Source: SZUA-521 sp041738285 (GTDB taxonomy: Bacteria; Pseudomonadota; Gammaproteobacteria; Pseudomonadales; Azotimanducaceae). From it: a stretch of DNA of 7,702 bases. Position numbers and translations under genes: made by a program. Below are positions 1-6,001 of the stretch, one piece after another (the stretch's first letter is position 1; each line of letters starts with the position of its first letter). Where the stretch lies: contig JBGSQB010000106.1 in assembly GCA_041738285.1 (NCBI GenBank), positions 1-7,702 on the forward strand, written 5' to 3'. Under the pieces are notes generated by a model. The model saw nothing but the letters and a program-made list of their open reading frames with translations, was not told the DNA's origin and ran no database searches.

Positions 1-390
1 TGCCGTACCGCCGGAAACCGGCGCATCGAGCATCGCGATCCCACGCTGCGCCGCCGCCCCGCCTACTTTGCGCGCCGACTGCGGCGAGATCGTGCTGCAG
101 TCGATGACGAGCGTGTGCTTGTCGATGCGATCGAGCAGACAACGACCTTCGGCGTCGATGTCCAGATACAGCGACTCGACATGCTTACTCGCGGGCAGCA
201 TGCTGATGAACACATCCGCGCCAGCCGCCGCGGCCGCCGCCGATGCGGCCGGCTTCACGCCCTGCTGAGCAACTTGGGACAGCGATGCCGCCACCAGATC
301 GAATGCGGTTACGGCGAGACCCGCCTTGGCGAGGTTGACGGCCATGGGCCCACCCATGTTACCGAGTCCGACGAATGCAACTGTAGTCAT
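1..390 (-). CDS. mmsB: 3-hydroxyisobutyrate dehydrogenase, N-terminal 130 residues (cut by window edge)
   Basis: This gene likely encodes the NAD-dependent enzyme that oxidises 3-hydroxyisobutyrate to methylmalonate semialdehyde in valine breakdown. The visible part is the Rossmann domain. The nucleotide-binding loop GLGNMG is at residues 8-13. An aspartate at residue 31, at the end of the second strand, is typical of NAD rather than NADP preference. The substrate-binding signature DAPVSGG is at 122-128. A run of six alanines (51-56) sits in a helix region. The family's catalytic lysine and the C-terminal domain lie beyond position 1, so integrity cannot be judged. The ATG overlaps the TGA of the upstream hydrolase gene (shared ATGA, 387-390). 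A GGAG at 402-405 lies 11 bases upstream, so translation is probably coupled. The wider beta-hydroxyacid dehydrogenase family also includes tartronate semialdehyde reductases and serine dehydrogenases, but the valine-pathway neighbours favour MmsB. Confidence 0.9.
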   Translation of the reverse strand, partial: MTTVAFVGLGNMGGPMAVNLAKAGLAVTAFDLVAASLSQVAQQGVKPAASAAAAAAGADVFISMLPASKHVESLYLDIDAEGRCLLDRIDKHTLVIDCSTISPQSARKVGGAAAQRGIAMLDAPVSGGTA

Positions 391-1535
391 GGTGGGGTCT
401 GCTCCAGGTTCGATAGCGGATTGACCGGCCAGGGCTCGACGAAGTGCGACTCGACGTAGGTCGACGGCAACGAGTCGAGGTCCGGATAGCGCCAGCGCGG
501 CGCATTGTCCTTCTCGATCAACAGCGCGCGCACACCTTCTGCGAAGTCCGGATTGCGCGCGCAATGCGTCGCGATGGTCATCTCGAGGCGAAAGCTGTCC
601 GCGAGCGTCAGCGCCGATGCACGCCTGACCTGCTCGAGCACGATGCCAACCGACGTTGCGCAGCCGCGTTTCATCGTCGCGATTGCGCGATCGAGCCACT
701 CGTCCGTGCCGCTCAACTTCGTGAGCGCCGCGCCGAGCGCGGCAGCCGATTCCGGCAGACGCGGCAACGCTGTGGCGATCGCATCGTCATGACCGCGCAG
801 GGGGCCTTCCGACAGTTCGATTTCGCTGCGCACGAGCATATCGTCGATCCGCACACGGTCAGACGCATCACCGTGCCAATCGATTGTCGATAGCGAATCA
901 ATGAGCTTGGACCAGTCTGCATCCACTGCATGAGTGGCGACACCCAGATACAACGCATCGGCACCGTTGAGGCTGCAGCCAGTGGCACCGATGAACAGCG
1001 CGTGGTGCGGCCGCAACGCCTTCAGCGTCCACGTCGCACCTGCATCTGGAAACAGTCCGATCGTGACTTCCGGCAGTGCAATCCGGGACTTCGCGGTGAC
1101 GAGGCGATAGCCGGAGGCGGAAAAGAGTCCGAGGCCGCCGCCCATGACGATGCCATGACCGAAGGTGATGACCGGTTTGGGAAACGTATGCAGCGCGTAG
1201 TCGAGCCGGTACTCGGCCGCAAAAAACGATTCGGCATAATCGTCGATGCGCTCACCGGCGGCGTGATTGCGAGTCATGCTGTGGTAGAGCGCCTGGATGT
1301 CGCCGCCTGCGCAAAAGGCCTTATCGCCTGCACCATGCAGTACGACAGCCACGATCTTCGGATCCGATCGCCATCGCTCGAGTGTGGGCCCCAGCTGCTC
1401 GATCATCGCGAGCGAAAGCGAATTGAGGGTCTTCTCGGCATTCAGCATTGCAACGCCGATGCGCGCGCCTTTTCGGACCTCTACTTCCCGCAGTCGTACC
1501 ACCGCGTCCGGGTCTGCCAAATCGGCTGAGCTCAT
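387..1535 (-). CDS. 3-hydroxyisobutyryl-CoA hydrolase-type crotonase (enoyl-CoA hydratase/isomerase superfamily)
   Basis: A 382-residue crotonase-fold protein, expected to hydrolyse 3-hydroxyisobutyryl-CoA to free 3-hydroxyisobutyrate and CoA. The oxyanion-hole segment KAFCAGGDI is at residues 72-80 and a second glycine-rich segment, MGGGLGL, at 131-137. Glu156 in LPEVTIG and Asp164 in LFPD sit eight residues apart, as do the catalytic Glu/Asp pair of HIBCH enzymes. The hydratase glutamate after GGG is absent, which argues for a hydrolase. At ~380 residues it is longer than a ~260-residue hydratase and fits the HIBCH length. The segment after FPD reads AGATW where mitochondrial HIBCH has a VGG-type sequence, so this may be a separate subclade. 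I chose the ATG at 1535, which overlaps the upstream TGA (ATGA, 1532-1535) and has GGAAG five bases upstream. A GTG at 1547 would add four residues. The stop overlaps the mmsB start. Confidence 0.87.
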   Translation of the reverse strand: MSSADLADPDAVVRLREVEVRKGARIGVAMLNAEKTLNSLSLAMIEQLGPTLERWRSDPKIVAVVLHGAGDKAFCAGGDIQALYHSMTRNHAAGERIDDYAESFFAAEYRLDYALHTFPKPVITFGHGIVMGGGLGLFSASGYRLVTAKSRIALPEVTIGLFPDAGATWTLKALRPHHALFIGATGCSLNGADALYLGVATHAVDADWSKLIDSLSTIDWHGDASDRVRIDDMLVRSEIELSEGPLRGHDDAIATALPRLPESAAALGAALTKLSGTDEWLDRAIATMKRGCATSVGIVLEQVRRASALTLADSFRLEMTIATHCARNPDFAEGVRALLIEKDNAPRWRYPDLDSLPSTYVESHFVEPWPVNPLSNLEQTPP

Positions 1536-2317
1536 GCGTTCTTCCACATCGGCTTGCGCTTGCCGAGGAACGCCTGCACGCCCTCGGTTTGGTCGGCGGT
1601 ATCGAACAATCCGACGAAGCTCGCACGCTCCTGCACGTAGGCAGATGCGATGTCACCGCTGCGGGCTCGTTGAATCAGTGCCTTGCATGCCGCGACCGCG
1701 GGCGGGCTCTGGTTGCCGACCATTTCGGCCAACTCGAGCGCGCGCCCCAGCGCCTGTCCTTTGTCCACGACTTCTTCGATGAGCCCAATGCGTTCGGCGA
1801 CGTCGGCCTTGACGCGCTCACCACACAGGATCATGCGCTTGGCCCAGCCTTCGCCGATGAGCCACGCCAGGTTCTGCGTCCCCCCACCGCACGGCAGCAG
1901 TCCGACCGTGGCCTCCGGCAGCGCCATCTGGGCCTGGGACTCTGCGATGCGGATGTCACACGCGAGCGCGCACTCCAGTCCGCCACCCATGGCAAAGCCA
2001 TTGATCGCTGCGATCGTCACACCCCTGAAATTGGCGAGCGCCTCGAACGCGCTGCCGAACGCCGCCGCCATGGCCGCTGCGGTCGCCTTGTTGCCATCGG
2101 CAAAGAGCTTCAAATCCGCACCCGCCGAAAAGAACTTCTCGCCCGCGCCGGTGACAACGATCGCGTAGACGTCCTTGTCTGCGTTGGCCTGTCCAACCAC
2201 CTGTTCGAGGCCCGCAAGGCTCTCCGCATCCCACGTGTTTGCCGAAGGGTTATCGATGGTGATGATCAGCGTGTGTGAACGCTGCTCGAGCCTGAGTTTT
2301 GCTGTGAGACTCTTCAT
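1532..2317 (-). CDS. Enoyl-CoA hydratase (putative methacrylyl-CoA hydratase)
   Basis: A 261-residue crotonase of normal hydratase length. It probably adds water to methacrylyl-CoA to give 3-hydroxyisobutyryl-CoA, the step between its two operon neighbours. The first oxyanion-hole segment is FFSAGADLK (62-70). The two catalytic glutamates are Glu115 in MGGGLEC and Glu135 in ALPEATVG, twenty residues apart as in rat mitochondrial hydratase (Glu144/Glu164). GGGTQ at 144-148 is also conserved. The ATG overlaps the TGA of the acyl-CoA dehydrogenase gene (ATGA, 2314-2317) and is preceded by GGAGGT at a 6-base spacing, the clearest Shine-Dalgarno in the operon. Its own TGA overlaps the next start. 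In P. aeruginosa, as I recall it, the hydratase in the equivalent position is DspI (PA0745), linked to cis-2-decenoic acid formation, so a role other than valine catabolism cannot be excluded. Confidence 0.88.
   Translation of the reverse strand: MKSLTAKLRLEQRSHTLIITIDNPSANTWDAESLAGLEQVVGQANADKDVYAIVVTGAGEKFFSAGADLKLFADGNKATAAAMAAAFGSAFEALANFRGVTIAAINGFAMGGGLECALACDIRIAESQAQMALPEATVGLLPCGGGTQNLAWLIGEGWAKRMILCGERVKADVAERIGLIEEVVDKGQALGRALELAEMVGNQSPPAVAACKALIQRARSGDIASAYVQERASFVGLFDTADQTEGVQAFLGKRKPMWKNA
1541..1545 (-). promoter_or_regulatory. Ribosome binding site of the HIBCH-type gene
   Basis: On the minus strand GGAAG ends five bases before the ATG at 1535. It lies inside the last codons of the enoyl-CoA hydratase gene. 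It supports the ATG at 1535 over the in-frame GTG at 1547, because it would fall inside the coding region if the GTG were used. Confidence 0.5.
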
Positions 2318-3489
2318 TGAACGACCTCCGTCACGCCGGCCATCAGCAGGCGTCTTGAAATGATGACCCGCATGATCTCGTTGGTGCCTTCGAGAATCTG
2401 ATGCACGCGCGTGTCACGCACGTGGCGCTCCAGTGGAAACTCCCGGATGTAGCCATAGCCGCCGTGCAGTTGCAGCGCCTGATTGCAGACCTCGAAACCG
2501 ACGTCTGTGGCAAATCGCTTGGCCATCGCGCAATACGTGGTCGCTTCCGGCTCTTCGTGGTCGAGTTTCCATGCCGCCAGACGCACCATGTGGCGGGCCG
2601 CCACCAGCTCCGTTGCCATGTCGGCCAGGCGGAACTGAAGTCCCTGGAACTGACCAATTGACTGGCCGAATTGAGATCGTTCATTGAGATAGTTCGCGGT
2701 GCGATCGAGCGCGGCCTGCGCAGTGCCGATTGAACACGTCGCGATGTTGATGCGGCCGCCATCGAGACCGCGCATCGCGATCTTGAAGCCTTCCCCCTCC
2801 GCACCGAGCAGATGTTCCTGCGGCACCAGCACATCGTCGAAGTTCACCTGGCGTGTAGGCTGGCTGTTCCAGCCCATCTTCGACTCTTTGCGGCCGTAGC
2901 TGATACCGCTCGCATCCGCAGGTACCAGGAAGCTGCAGATACCGCCCGCGCCGGGCCGCAGGCCGCGCGCATCTTCGAGCCGCGCCATGACCACCAGCAC
3001 ATCGGTGTCGCCAGCCCCGGAGATGAAGACCTTGGTGCCACTCAGCCGGTAGCCGTCGTCGACCTTGCGCGCGACGCACGCAAGCGATGCTGCATCGGAA
3101 CCCGCGTTAGGTTCGGTCAGGCAATAGGACGCCAGTTGCTCGCCCGTGACGAGCTTTGGACACCAGCGATTCTTGAGCGCCTCGGCGCCGAAAGTCGCGA
3201 TCATCCACAGCGCCATGTTGTGGATCGTGATGAATGCAGTGGTCGATGTGCAGCCATGCGCCAGCTGTTCGATGATCAAACTCGAATCGAGCCGCGATAG
3301 CCCGAGACCGCCGTCGGCGGCGGGTGTGTACAGTCCACAGAACCCGAGTTCCCCTGCCTTGCGAATCACATCCTTAGGAAAAATCTGTTCTTCATCCCAG
3401 CGCGCGGCGTGCGGTGCGAATTCACGGTCCGCGAACTGCCGCGCCGCACTCCTGAACGCGAGCTGCTCTTCGCTCAGTGCGAAATCCAT
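2314..3489 (-). CDS. Acyl-CoA dehydrogenase, isobutyryl-CoA dehydrogenase type
   Basis: A 391-residue FAD-dependent acyl-CoA dehydrogenase, predicted to oxidise isobutyryl-CoA to methacrylyl-CoA and pass electrons to electron-transfer flavoprotein. Length and domain order fit the family: N-terminal helical domain (about 1-120), beta domain opened by signature CLTEPNAGSD (123-132), and C-terminal helical domain. GLDGGRINIA (241-250), HGGYGYIRE (342-350) and RVHQILEGTNEIMR (361-374) are visible. Glu367 in LEGTNE is at the catalytic-base position of short-chain and isobutyryl-CoA dehydrogenases. GGRINIA, the CNQALQLHGGYGY stretch and the LEGTNEIMR end strongly resemble human ACAD8 as I recall it. 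The gene starts two bases after the mmsA stop and has no good Shine-Dalgarno, so it probably relies on coupling to mmsA translation. A 2-methylbutyryl-CoA or general short-chain dehydrogenase is the main alternative. Confidence 0.9.
   Translation of the reverse strand: MDFALSEEQLAFRSAARQFADREFAPHAARWDEEQIFPKDVIRKAGELGFCGLYTPAADGGLGLSRLDSSLIIEQLAHGCTSTTAFITIHNMALWMIATFGAEALKNRWCPKLVTGEQLASYCLTEPNAGSDAASLACVARKVDDGYRLSGTKVFISGAGDTDVLVVMARLEDARGLRPGAGGICSFLVPADASGISYGRKESKMGWNSQPTRQVNFDDVLVPQEHLLGAEGEGFKIAMRGLDGGRINIATCSIGTAQAALDRTANYLNERSQFGQSIGQFQGLQFRLADMATELVAARHMVRLAAWKLDHEEPEATTYCAMAKRFATDVGFEVCNQALQLHGGYGYIREFPLERHVRDTRVHQILEGTNEIMRVIISRRLLMAGVTEVVQ
2324..2329 (-). promoter_or_regulatory. 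Strong ribosome binding site of the enoyl-CoA hydratase gene
   Basis: GGAGGT on the minus strand ends six bases before the ATG at 2317, within the last codons of the acyl-CoA dehydrogenase gene. It fixes the start codon. It also suggests that the hydratase can be initiated independently, not only by coupling through the ATGA overlap. Confidence 0.75.
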
Positions 3490-3491
3490 GG

Positions 3492-4985
3492 CTACTGAAG
3501 CTTGATCGTCATGTTCGGGCCGCTCGACACCGTGTCATCGAACCAGCGCGACGTCACTGTCTTGGTTTCGGTGTAGAAGCGAACGGCCTGTTTGCCATAG
3601 GCATGCTGATCGCCAAAGAACGATCGACGCCAACCGGTGAACGAGAAGAACGGTAGCGGGACCGGAATCGGTACGTTGACACCGACCTGACCCACGTCGA
3701 TTTCGTGCTGGAATTTGCGCGCAACGCCACCACTGGCGGTGAAGATCGACGTGCCGTTGCCGTAAGGATTGGCATTGATCATCTCGATGGCGGCGTCGAG
3801 GTCATCGACTTCCGCTGCCAGCAGGACCGGTCCGAAGATCTCCTCCTGGTAAATCGACATGTCCGTGGATACGTTGGAGAACAGGGTTGGGCCTACCCAG
3901 TTGCCGTTCGGAAAGCCCTTTACCGTGCAGTGGGAACCATCGAGCAGACACGCCGCGCCTTCGGCCTTGCCTTTCTTGATGAAGCCGAGGATGCGATCTC
4001 GAGCCTGGGGTGTGATCTGTGGACCGTAGGCTGCGTCCTTGGAATCCCAGGGCCCAGGGTTGATCCTGGCCATCGCCTCTTTCAGTTCCGGTATCCACTG
4101 CTTCGCCGCGCCGACGAAGACGGCGACGCTGATCGCCATGCACCGCTGCCCGGCAGCGCCACACGCTGAACCGACCAGGTTGTTGATGACCTGATCCTTC
4201 GGTGCGTCCGGCATGATGACCATGTGGTTCTTGGCGCCGGCCATCGCCTGCACCCGTTTGAGGTGCTGCGTTCCGGTCCGATATACGTGCTCCGCAACCG
4301 GCACCGACCCGACGAAAGAAATGGCGCGGATATCCGGATGCGTCAGCAGCGCATCGACCTGTTCCTTGCCGCCATGAACGACCTGCAACACACCCTTGGG
4401 TGCGCCCGCTTCGACGAACAGTTCCGCCAGCCGCATCGGCGTCATTGGATCCTGCTCGGAGGGCTTCAAAACGAACGTGTTACCCGACGCAACTGCCATC
4501 GGATACATCCACAGCGGAATCATCGCGGGGAAGTTGAAGGGCGTAATGCCAGCGCAGACTCCGAGCGGTTGCATGTAGCTCTGGGTGTCGATGCGGCGCG
4601 CGACGTTCTCCACCGTTTCGCCCATCATGAGCGATGAAATGTTGCAGGCGTGTTCCACCACTTCGATGCCGCGCCAAACATCGCCCTGCGCATCCGCAAA
4701 GGTCTTGCCCGTTTCCAGCGACAGGATGCGTGCAACTTCATCGTGGTGTTTCTTGAGCAGATCCTGATACCGCAACATCAGCCGCGCGCGCTCGGGCGTC
4801 GGCACCTCGCGCCAATCCGCGAATGCCGACTTGGCGCTTGCCACCGCGCGGTCGACCTCTTCACGGGTCGCGAACGGCACCTCGGCGAGCACGTCCTGGG
4901 TGGCCGGATTGGTGACGGGAATCGATTCGTTGCTGCTGCTGGTGATGAACTGGCCATCGATCAGAAGCTTGACGGGCTGTGCCAT
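3492..4985 (-). CDS. mmsA: CoA-acylating methylmalonate-semialdehyde dehydrogenase
   Basis: First gene of the operon, catalysing its last step: methylmalonate semialdehyde plus CoA and NAD to propionyl-CoA, CO2 and NADH. From the ATG at 4985 it has 497 residues, normal for the family. PFNFP (149-153) carries the oxyanion asparagine (151). FVGSVPVA (224-231) is the NAD loop. GQRCM has the catalytic Cys282. EEIFGPV (381-387) binds the coenzyme. The usual ALDH general-base glutamate is replaced: the site reads AGAKNH (249-254), with Asn in the Glu position, a hallmark of CoA-acylating members. Arg105 and Arg281 are candidates for the conserved pair that holds the substrate carboxylate. The ATG at 4991, two codons upstream, is an alternative start. 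Neither has a canonical Shine-Dalgarno; a GGA nine bases before 4985 slightly favours it. The divergent AraC-type gene is the probable regulator. Confidence 0.94.
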   Translation of the reverse strand: MAQPVKLLIDGQFITSSSNESIPVTNPATQDVLAEVPFATREEVDRAVASAKSAFADWREVPTPERARLMLRYQDLLKKHHDEVARILSLETGKTFADAQGDVWRGIEVVEHACNISSLMMGETVENVARRIDTQSYMQPLGVCAGITPFNFPAMIPLWMYPMAVASGNTFVLKPSEQDPMTPMRLAELFVEAGAPKGVLQVVHGGKEQVDALLTHPDIRAISFVGSVPVAEHVYRTGTQHLKRVQAMAGAKNHMVIMPDAPKDQVINNLVGSACGAAGQRCMAISVAVFVGAAKQWIPELKEAMARINPGPWDSKDAAYGPQITPQARDRILGFIKKGKAEGAACLLDGSHCTVKGFPNGNWVGPTLFSNVSTDMSIYQEEIFGPVLLAAEVDDLDAAIEMINANPYGNGTSIFTASGGVARKFQHEIDVGQVGVNVPIPVPLPFFSFTGWRRSFFGDQHAYGKQAVRFYTETKTVTSRWFDDTVSSGPNMTIKLQ

Positions 4986-5025
4986 GTGCATAGATCCAGG
5001 AGGTGGGTGTCATGATCATGGCACA
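4978..5025. repeat. 9-bp perfect inverted repeat including the mmsA start codon
   Basis: TGTGCCATG at 4978-4986 and CATGGCACA at 5017-5025 are exact reverse complements separated by 30 bases. In the mmsA transcript the ATG at 4985 lies inside one arm, so a 9-bp stem could hide the start codon. In a plus-strand transcript the loop would hold AGGAGG. The left arm overlaps the first codons of mmsA. It could be an RNA switch, a binding site for a dimeric protein, or chance. Confidence 0.5.
4998..5005 (+). promoter_or_regulatory. Strong Shine-Dalgarno sequence on the plus strand, with no known gene
   Basis: AGGAGGTG at 4998-5005 is a near-perfect complement to the 16S rRNA 3' end. It lies eight bases (counted from AGGAGG) before an ATG at 5012. 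It faces the regulator, not mmsA. The same bases read CACCTCCT in the mmsA leader, which therefore carries an anti-Shine-Dalgarno-like sequence instead of a normal ribosome site. Confidence 0.45.
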
Positions 5026-5047
5026 AGCACGGGGCCCGAAAAATTGA
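5012..5047 (+). CDS. Possible 11-codon leader peptide upstream of the regulator (MIMAQARGPKN)
   Basis: An ATG at 5012 opens an 11-codon frame ending in TGA at 5045-5047, preceded by the strong AGGAGG at 4998-5003. It is in the same reading frame as the AraC-type gene. That frame stays open from 5048 to the regulator ATG at 5132, so only this TGA separates the two. The peptide resembles no leader I know and lacks a run of one amino acid that would suggest classical attenuation. It may be a translated uORF, a relic of a longer regulator start, or chance. Expression would need a plus-strand promoter upstream of about 4998, inside mmsA, and I could not identify one. Confidence 0.25.
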   Translation: MIMAQARGPKN

Positions 5048-5072
5048 CGATGTTGGGCAGAAGATGGACTAT
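5044..5072 (+). promoter_or_regulatory. Candidate sigma70-type promoter for the araC-type gene
   Basis: TTGACG at 5044-5049 matches the -35 consensus at five of six positions. GACTAT follows at 5067-5072 after a 17-base spacer, matching the -10 consensus at only three of six. Transcription would begin near 5079 and give a leader of about 50 bases before the ATG at 5132. The spacing is ideal but the -10 is weak, so the call is tentative. A second, weaker candidate (TTCCGA at 5091, TGTTAT at 5114) would give an almost leaderless transcript. Confidence 0.35.
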
Positions 5073-5088
5073 CTTGTGCTCGGTATTC

Positions 5089-5106
5089 ACTTCCGAAAAG
5101 TAACTT
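5089..5106. promoter_or_regulatory. Operator-like dyad at the edge of the AT-rich island
   Basis: ACTT at 5089-5092 and AAGT at 5098-5101 are inverted across five bases. AAGTAACTT at 5098-5106 is itself a palindrome around a central A. A direct copy of AAAGTA occurs at 5097-5102 and again at 5122-5127. Such short repeated half-sites could be contacts for the AraC-type protein or another regulator, but in an AT-rich stretch they may be accidental. Confidence 0.25.
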
Positions 5107-5131
5107 ACCTAATTGTTATTTAAAGTATTTT

Positions 5132-6001
5132 ATGTCCACCCCAACAAACTGGCCGCTACCGACTGACGGAATTAGGTATGTCCTACCCGCCTTTCTGGTG
5201 GCCGAGCTACAGTCGCACCCCCTCGCCCGCGAGCTCTACCCCCTGTCGTTCGGCTTTTACCCGCACGCTGCGGGCCATGAGGCGACGCGCCTCGTCCACG
5301 ACGACCATCTGCTCATCTACTGTCGCGACGGCTGCGGCCGCGTGCACCTCGACGACCGCACCATCGACGTGCGCGCCGGTGATCTGCTCACGTTCCCCAA
5401 AGGCCACGCGCACGCCTACCAAGCTGATCCCGCAGAACCATGGACAATCTACTGGGTGCACTTCGATGGCGAGCGTGCCGATGCGTACCTGTGCAATGCC
5501 GATGGCGCGCCGATCGCGCGGCGTCTCCACATCGGCGTCATTCCCAGGACGATTGCCGATTTCGAAGCACTGTTCAGCGTCCGTCAGTCGGGATATGACC
5601 TCGCCGCATTTCTCCACGCCGCCAACACGCTGAAACAGCTCATCGCCTCACTGGTCTTGACTCACGGTCAACTTCACACTGAACCGCTGGTCGCAGCGGC
5701 CGATACGCTCATGCGCGAACGCCTGCACGACTCACTGGATCTCGACACGCTTGCAAGCGCCGCAGGCATGTCGAAGTACCACTTCGCCAAACGTTACAAG
5801 CGCGCGACCGGCACCGCCCCCATACAACGATTCCTGCGACTGAAGATCGAGCGCGCCTGTTACCTGCTCGACGTCACCAGCGCAGACATCGGCGAAGTGG
5901 CCGCGCAACTCGGCATATCCGACCGCTACTATTTTTCGCGCCTGTTCAGGTCGCTGGTGGGGGTATCTCCGCGCGGCTACCGACGGCTGCGCCGCGGTTA
6001 A
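5132..6001 (+). CDS. mmsR: AraC/XylS-family transcriptional regulator, probable regulator of the valine operon (MmsR-like)
   Basis: A 289-residue cytoplasmic DNA-binding protein. Residues about 40-115 form the cupin-like AraC ligand-binding domain, including GDLLTFPKGHAHAY (83-96) followed by WTIYWVHF (104-111). The C-terminal AraC domain has two helix-turn-helix motifs, about 203-223 (LDTLASAAGMSKYHFAKRY) and 252-275 (IGEVAAQLGISDRYYFSRLF), then the family ending VGVSPRGYRR. No transmembrane segment or signal peptide is seen. It is divergent from mmsA, the arrangement of P. aeruginosa mmsR, whose AraC-type product activates mmsAB. I infer the same role here, with a valine-pathway intermediate as possible effector; the symbol rests on context and is tentative. 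The ATG at 5132 is the only start after the in-frame TGA at 5045, yet it has no Shine-Dalgarno. The stop overlaps the end of ung on the opposite strand. Confidence 0.85.
   Translation: MSTPTNWPLPTDGIRYVLPAFLVAELQSHPLARELYPLSFGFYPHAAGHEATRLVHDDHLLIYCRDGCGRVHLDDRTIDVRAGDLLTFPKGHAHAYQADPAEPWTIYWVHFDGERADAYLCNADGAPIARRLHIGVIPRTIADFEALFSVRQSGYDLAAFLHAANTLKQLIASLVLTHGQLHTEPLVAAADTLMRERLHDSLDLDTLASAAGMSKYHFAKRYKRATGTAPIQRFLRLKIERACYLLDVTSADIGEVAAQLGISDRYYFSRLFRSLVGVSPRGYRRLRRG
5998..6001. other. Convergent stop codons sharing the palindrome TTAA
   Basis: The araC-type gene ends with TAA at 5999-6001 on the plus strand, and ung ends with TAA at 6000-5998 on the minus strand. The four bases TTAA serve both, so the genes overlap tail to tail and there is no room for a terminator between them. 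The only nearby hairpin is the weak GGTT-AACC around 5996-6007. Each transcript probably runs into the other gene. Confidence 0.9.

Larger units (their letters stand above)
4986..5131. promoter_or_regulatory. Divergent control region between mmsA and the araC-type gene
   Basis: This is the only sizeable non-coding stretch in the window, about 146 bp between two divergent start codons. Its mmsA-proximal half is GC-rich and contains an inverted repeat, the perfect palindrome CATGATCATG (5011-5020) and a plus-strand Shine-Dalgarno. Its regulator-proximal end (about 5097-5131) is strikingly AT-rich for this genome. Both promoters must lie here, probably with binding sites for the AraC-type protein. 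No mmsA promoter could be assigned with confidence on the minus strand. Confidence 0.8.

Noticed and set aside
930..1529. 199-codon plus-strand frame opposite the HIBCH-type gene
   Set aside because: Antisense shadow of a well-supported gene, with no ribosome site, no family features and no partner genes on that strand.
1536..1547. GTG at 1547 as the start of the HIBCH-type gene
   Set aside because: The ATG at 1535 has a GGAAG at good spacing and the ATGA overlap pattern seen at the other junctions of the operon.
1448..2278. 276-codon open frame on the plus strand opposite the hydratase and hydrolase genes
   Set aside because: It is antisense to two clear crotonase genes, its Arg/Leu-rich translation shows no recognisable domain, and long antisense frames are normal in GC-rich DNA.
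4300..4991. Aldehyde dehydrogenase without the usual general-base glutamate, considered as a damaged enzyme
   Set aside because: AGAKNH in place of the ELGGK-type site is normal for CoA-acylating methylmalonate-semialdehyde dehydrogenases, and the catalytic cysteine is intact.
5207..5617. 136-codon minus-strand frame inside the araC-type gene
   Set aside because: Lies wholly within a gene with clear AraC-family domains; no independent support.
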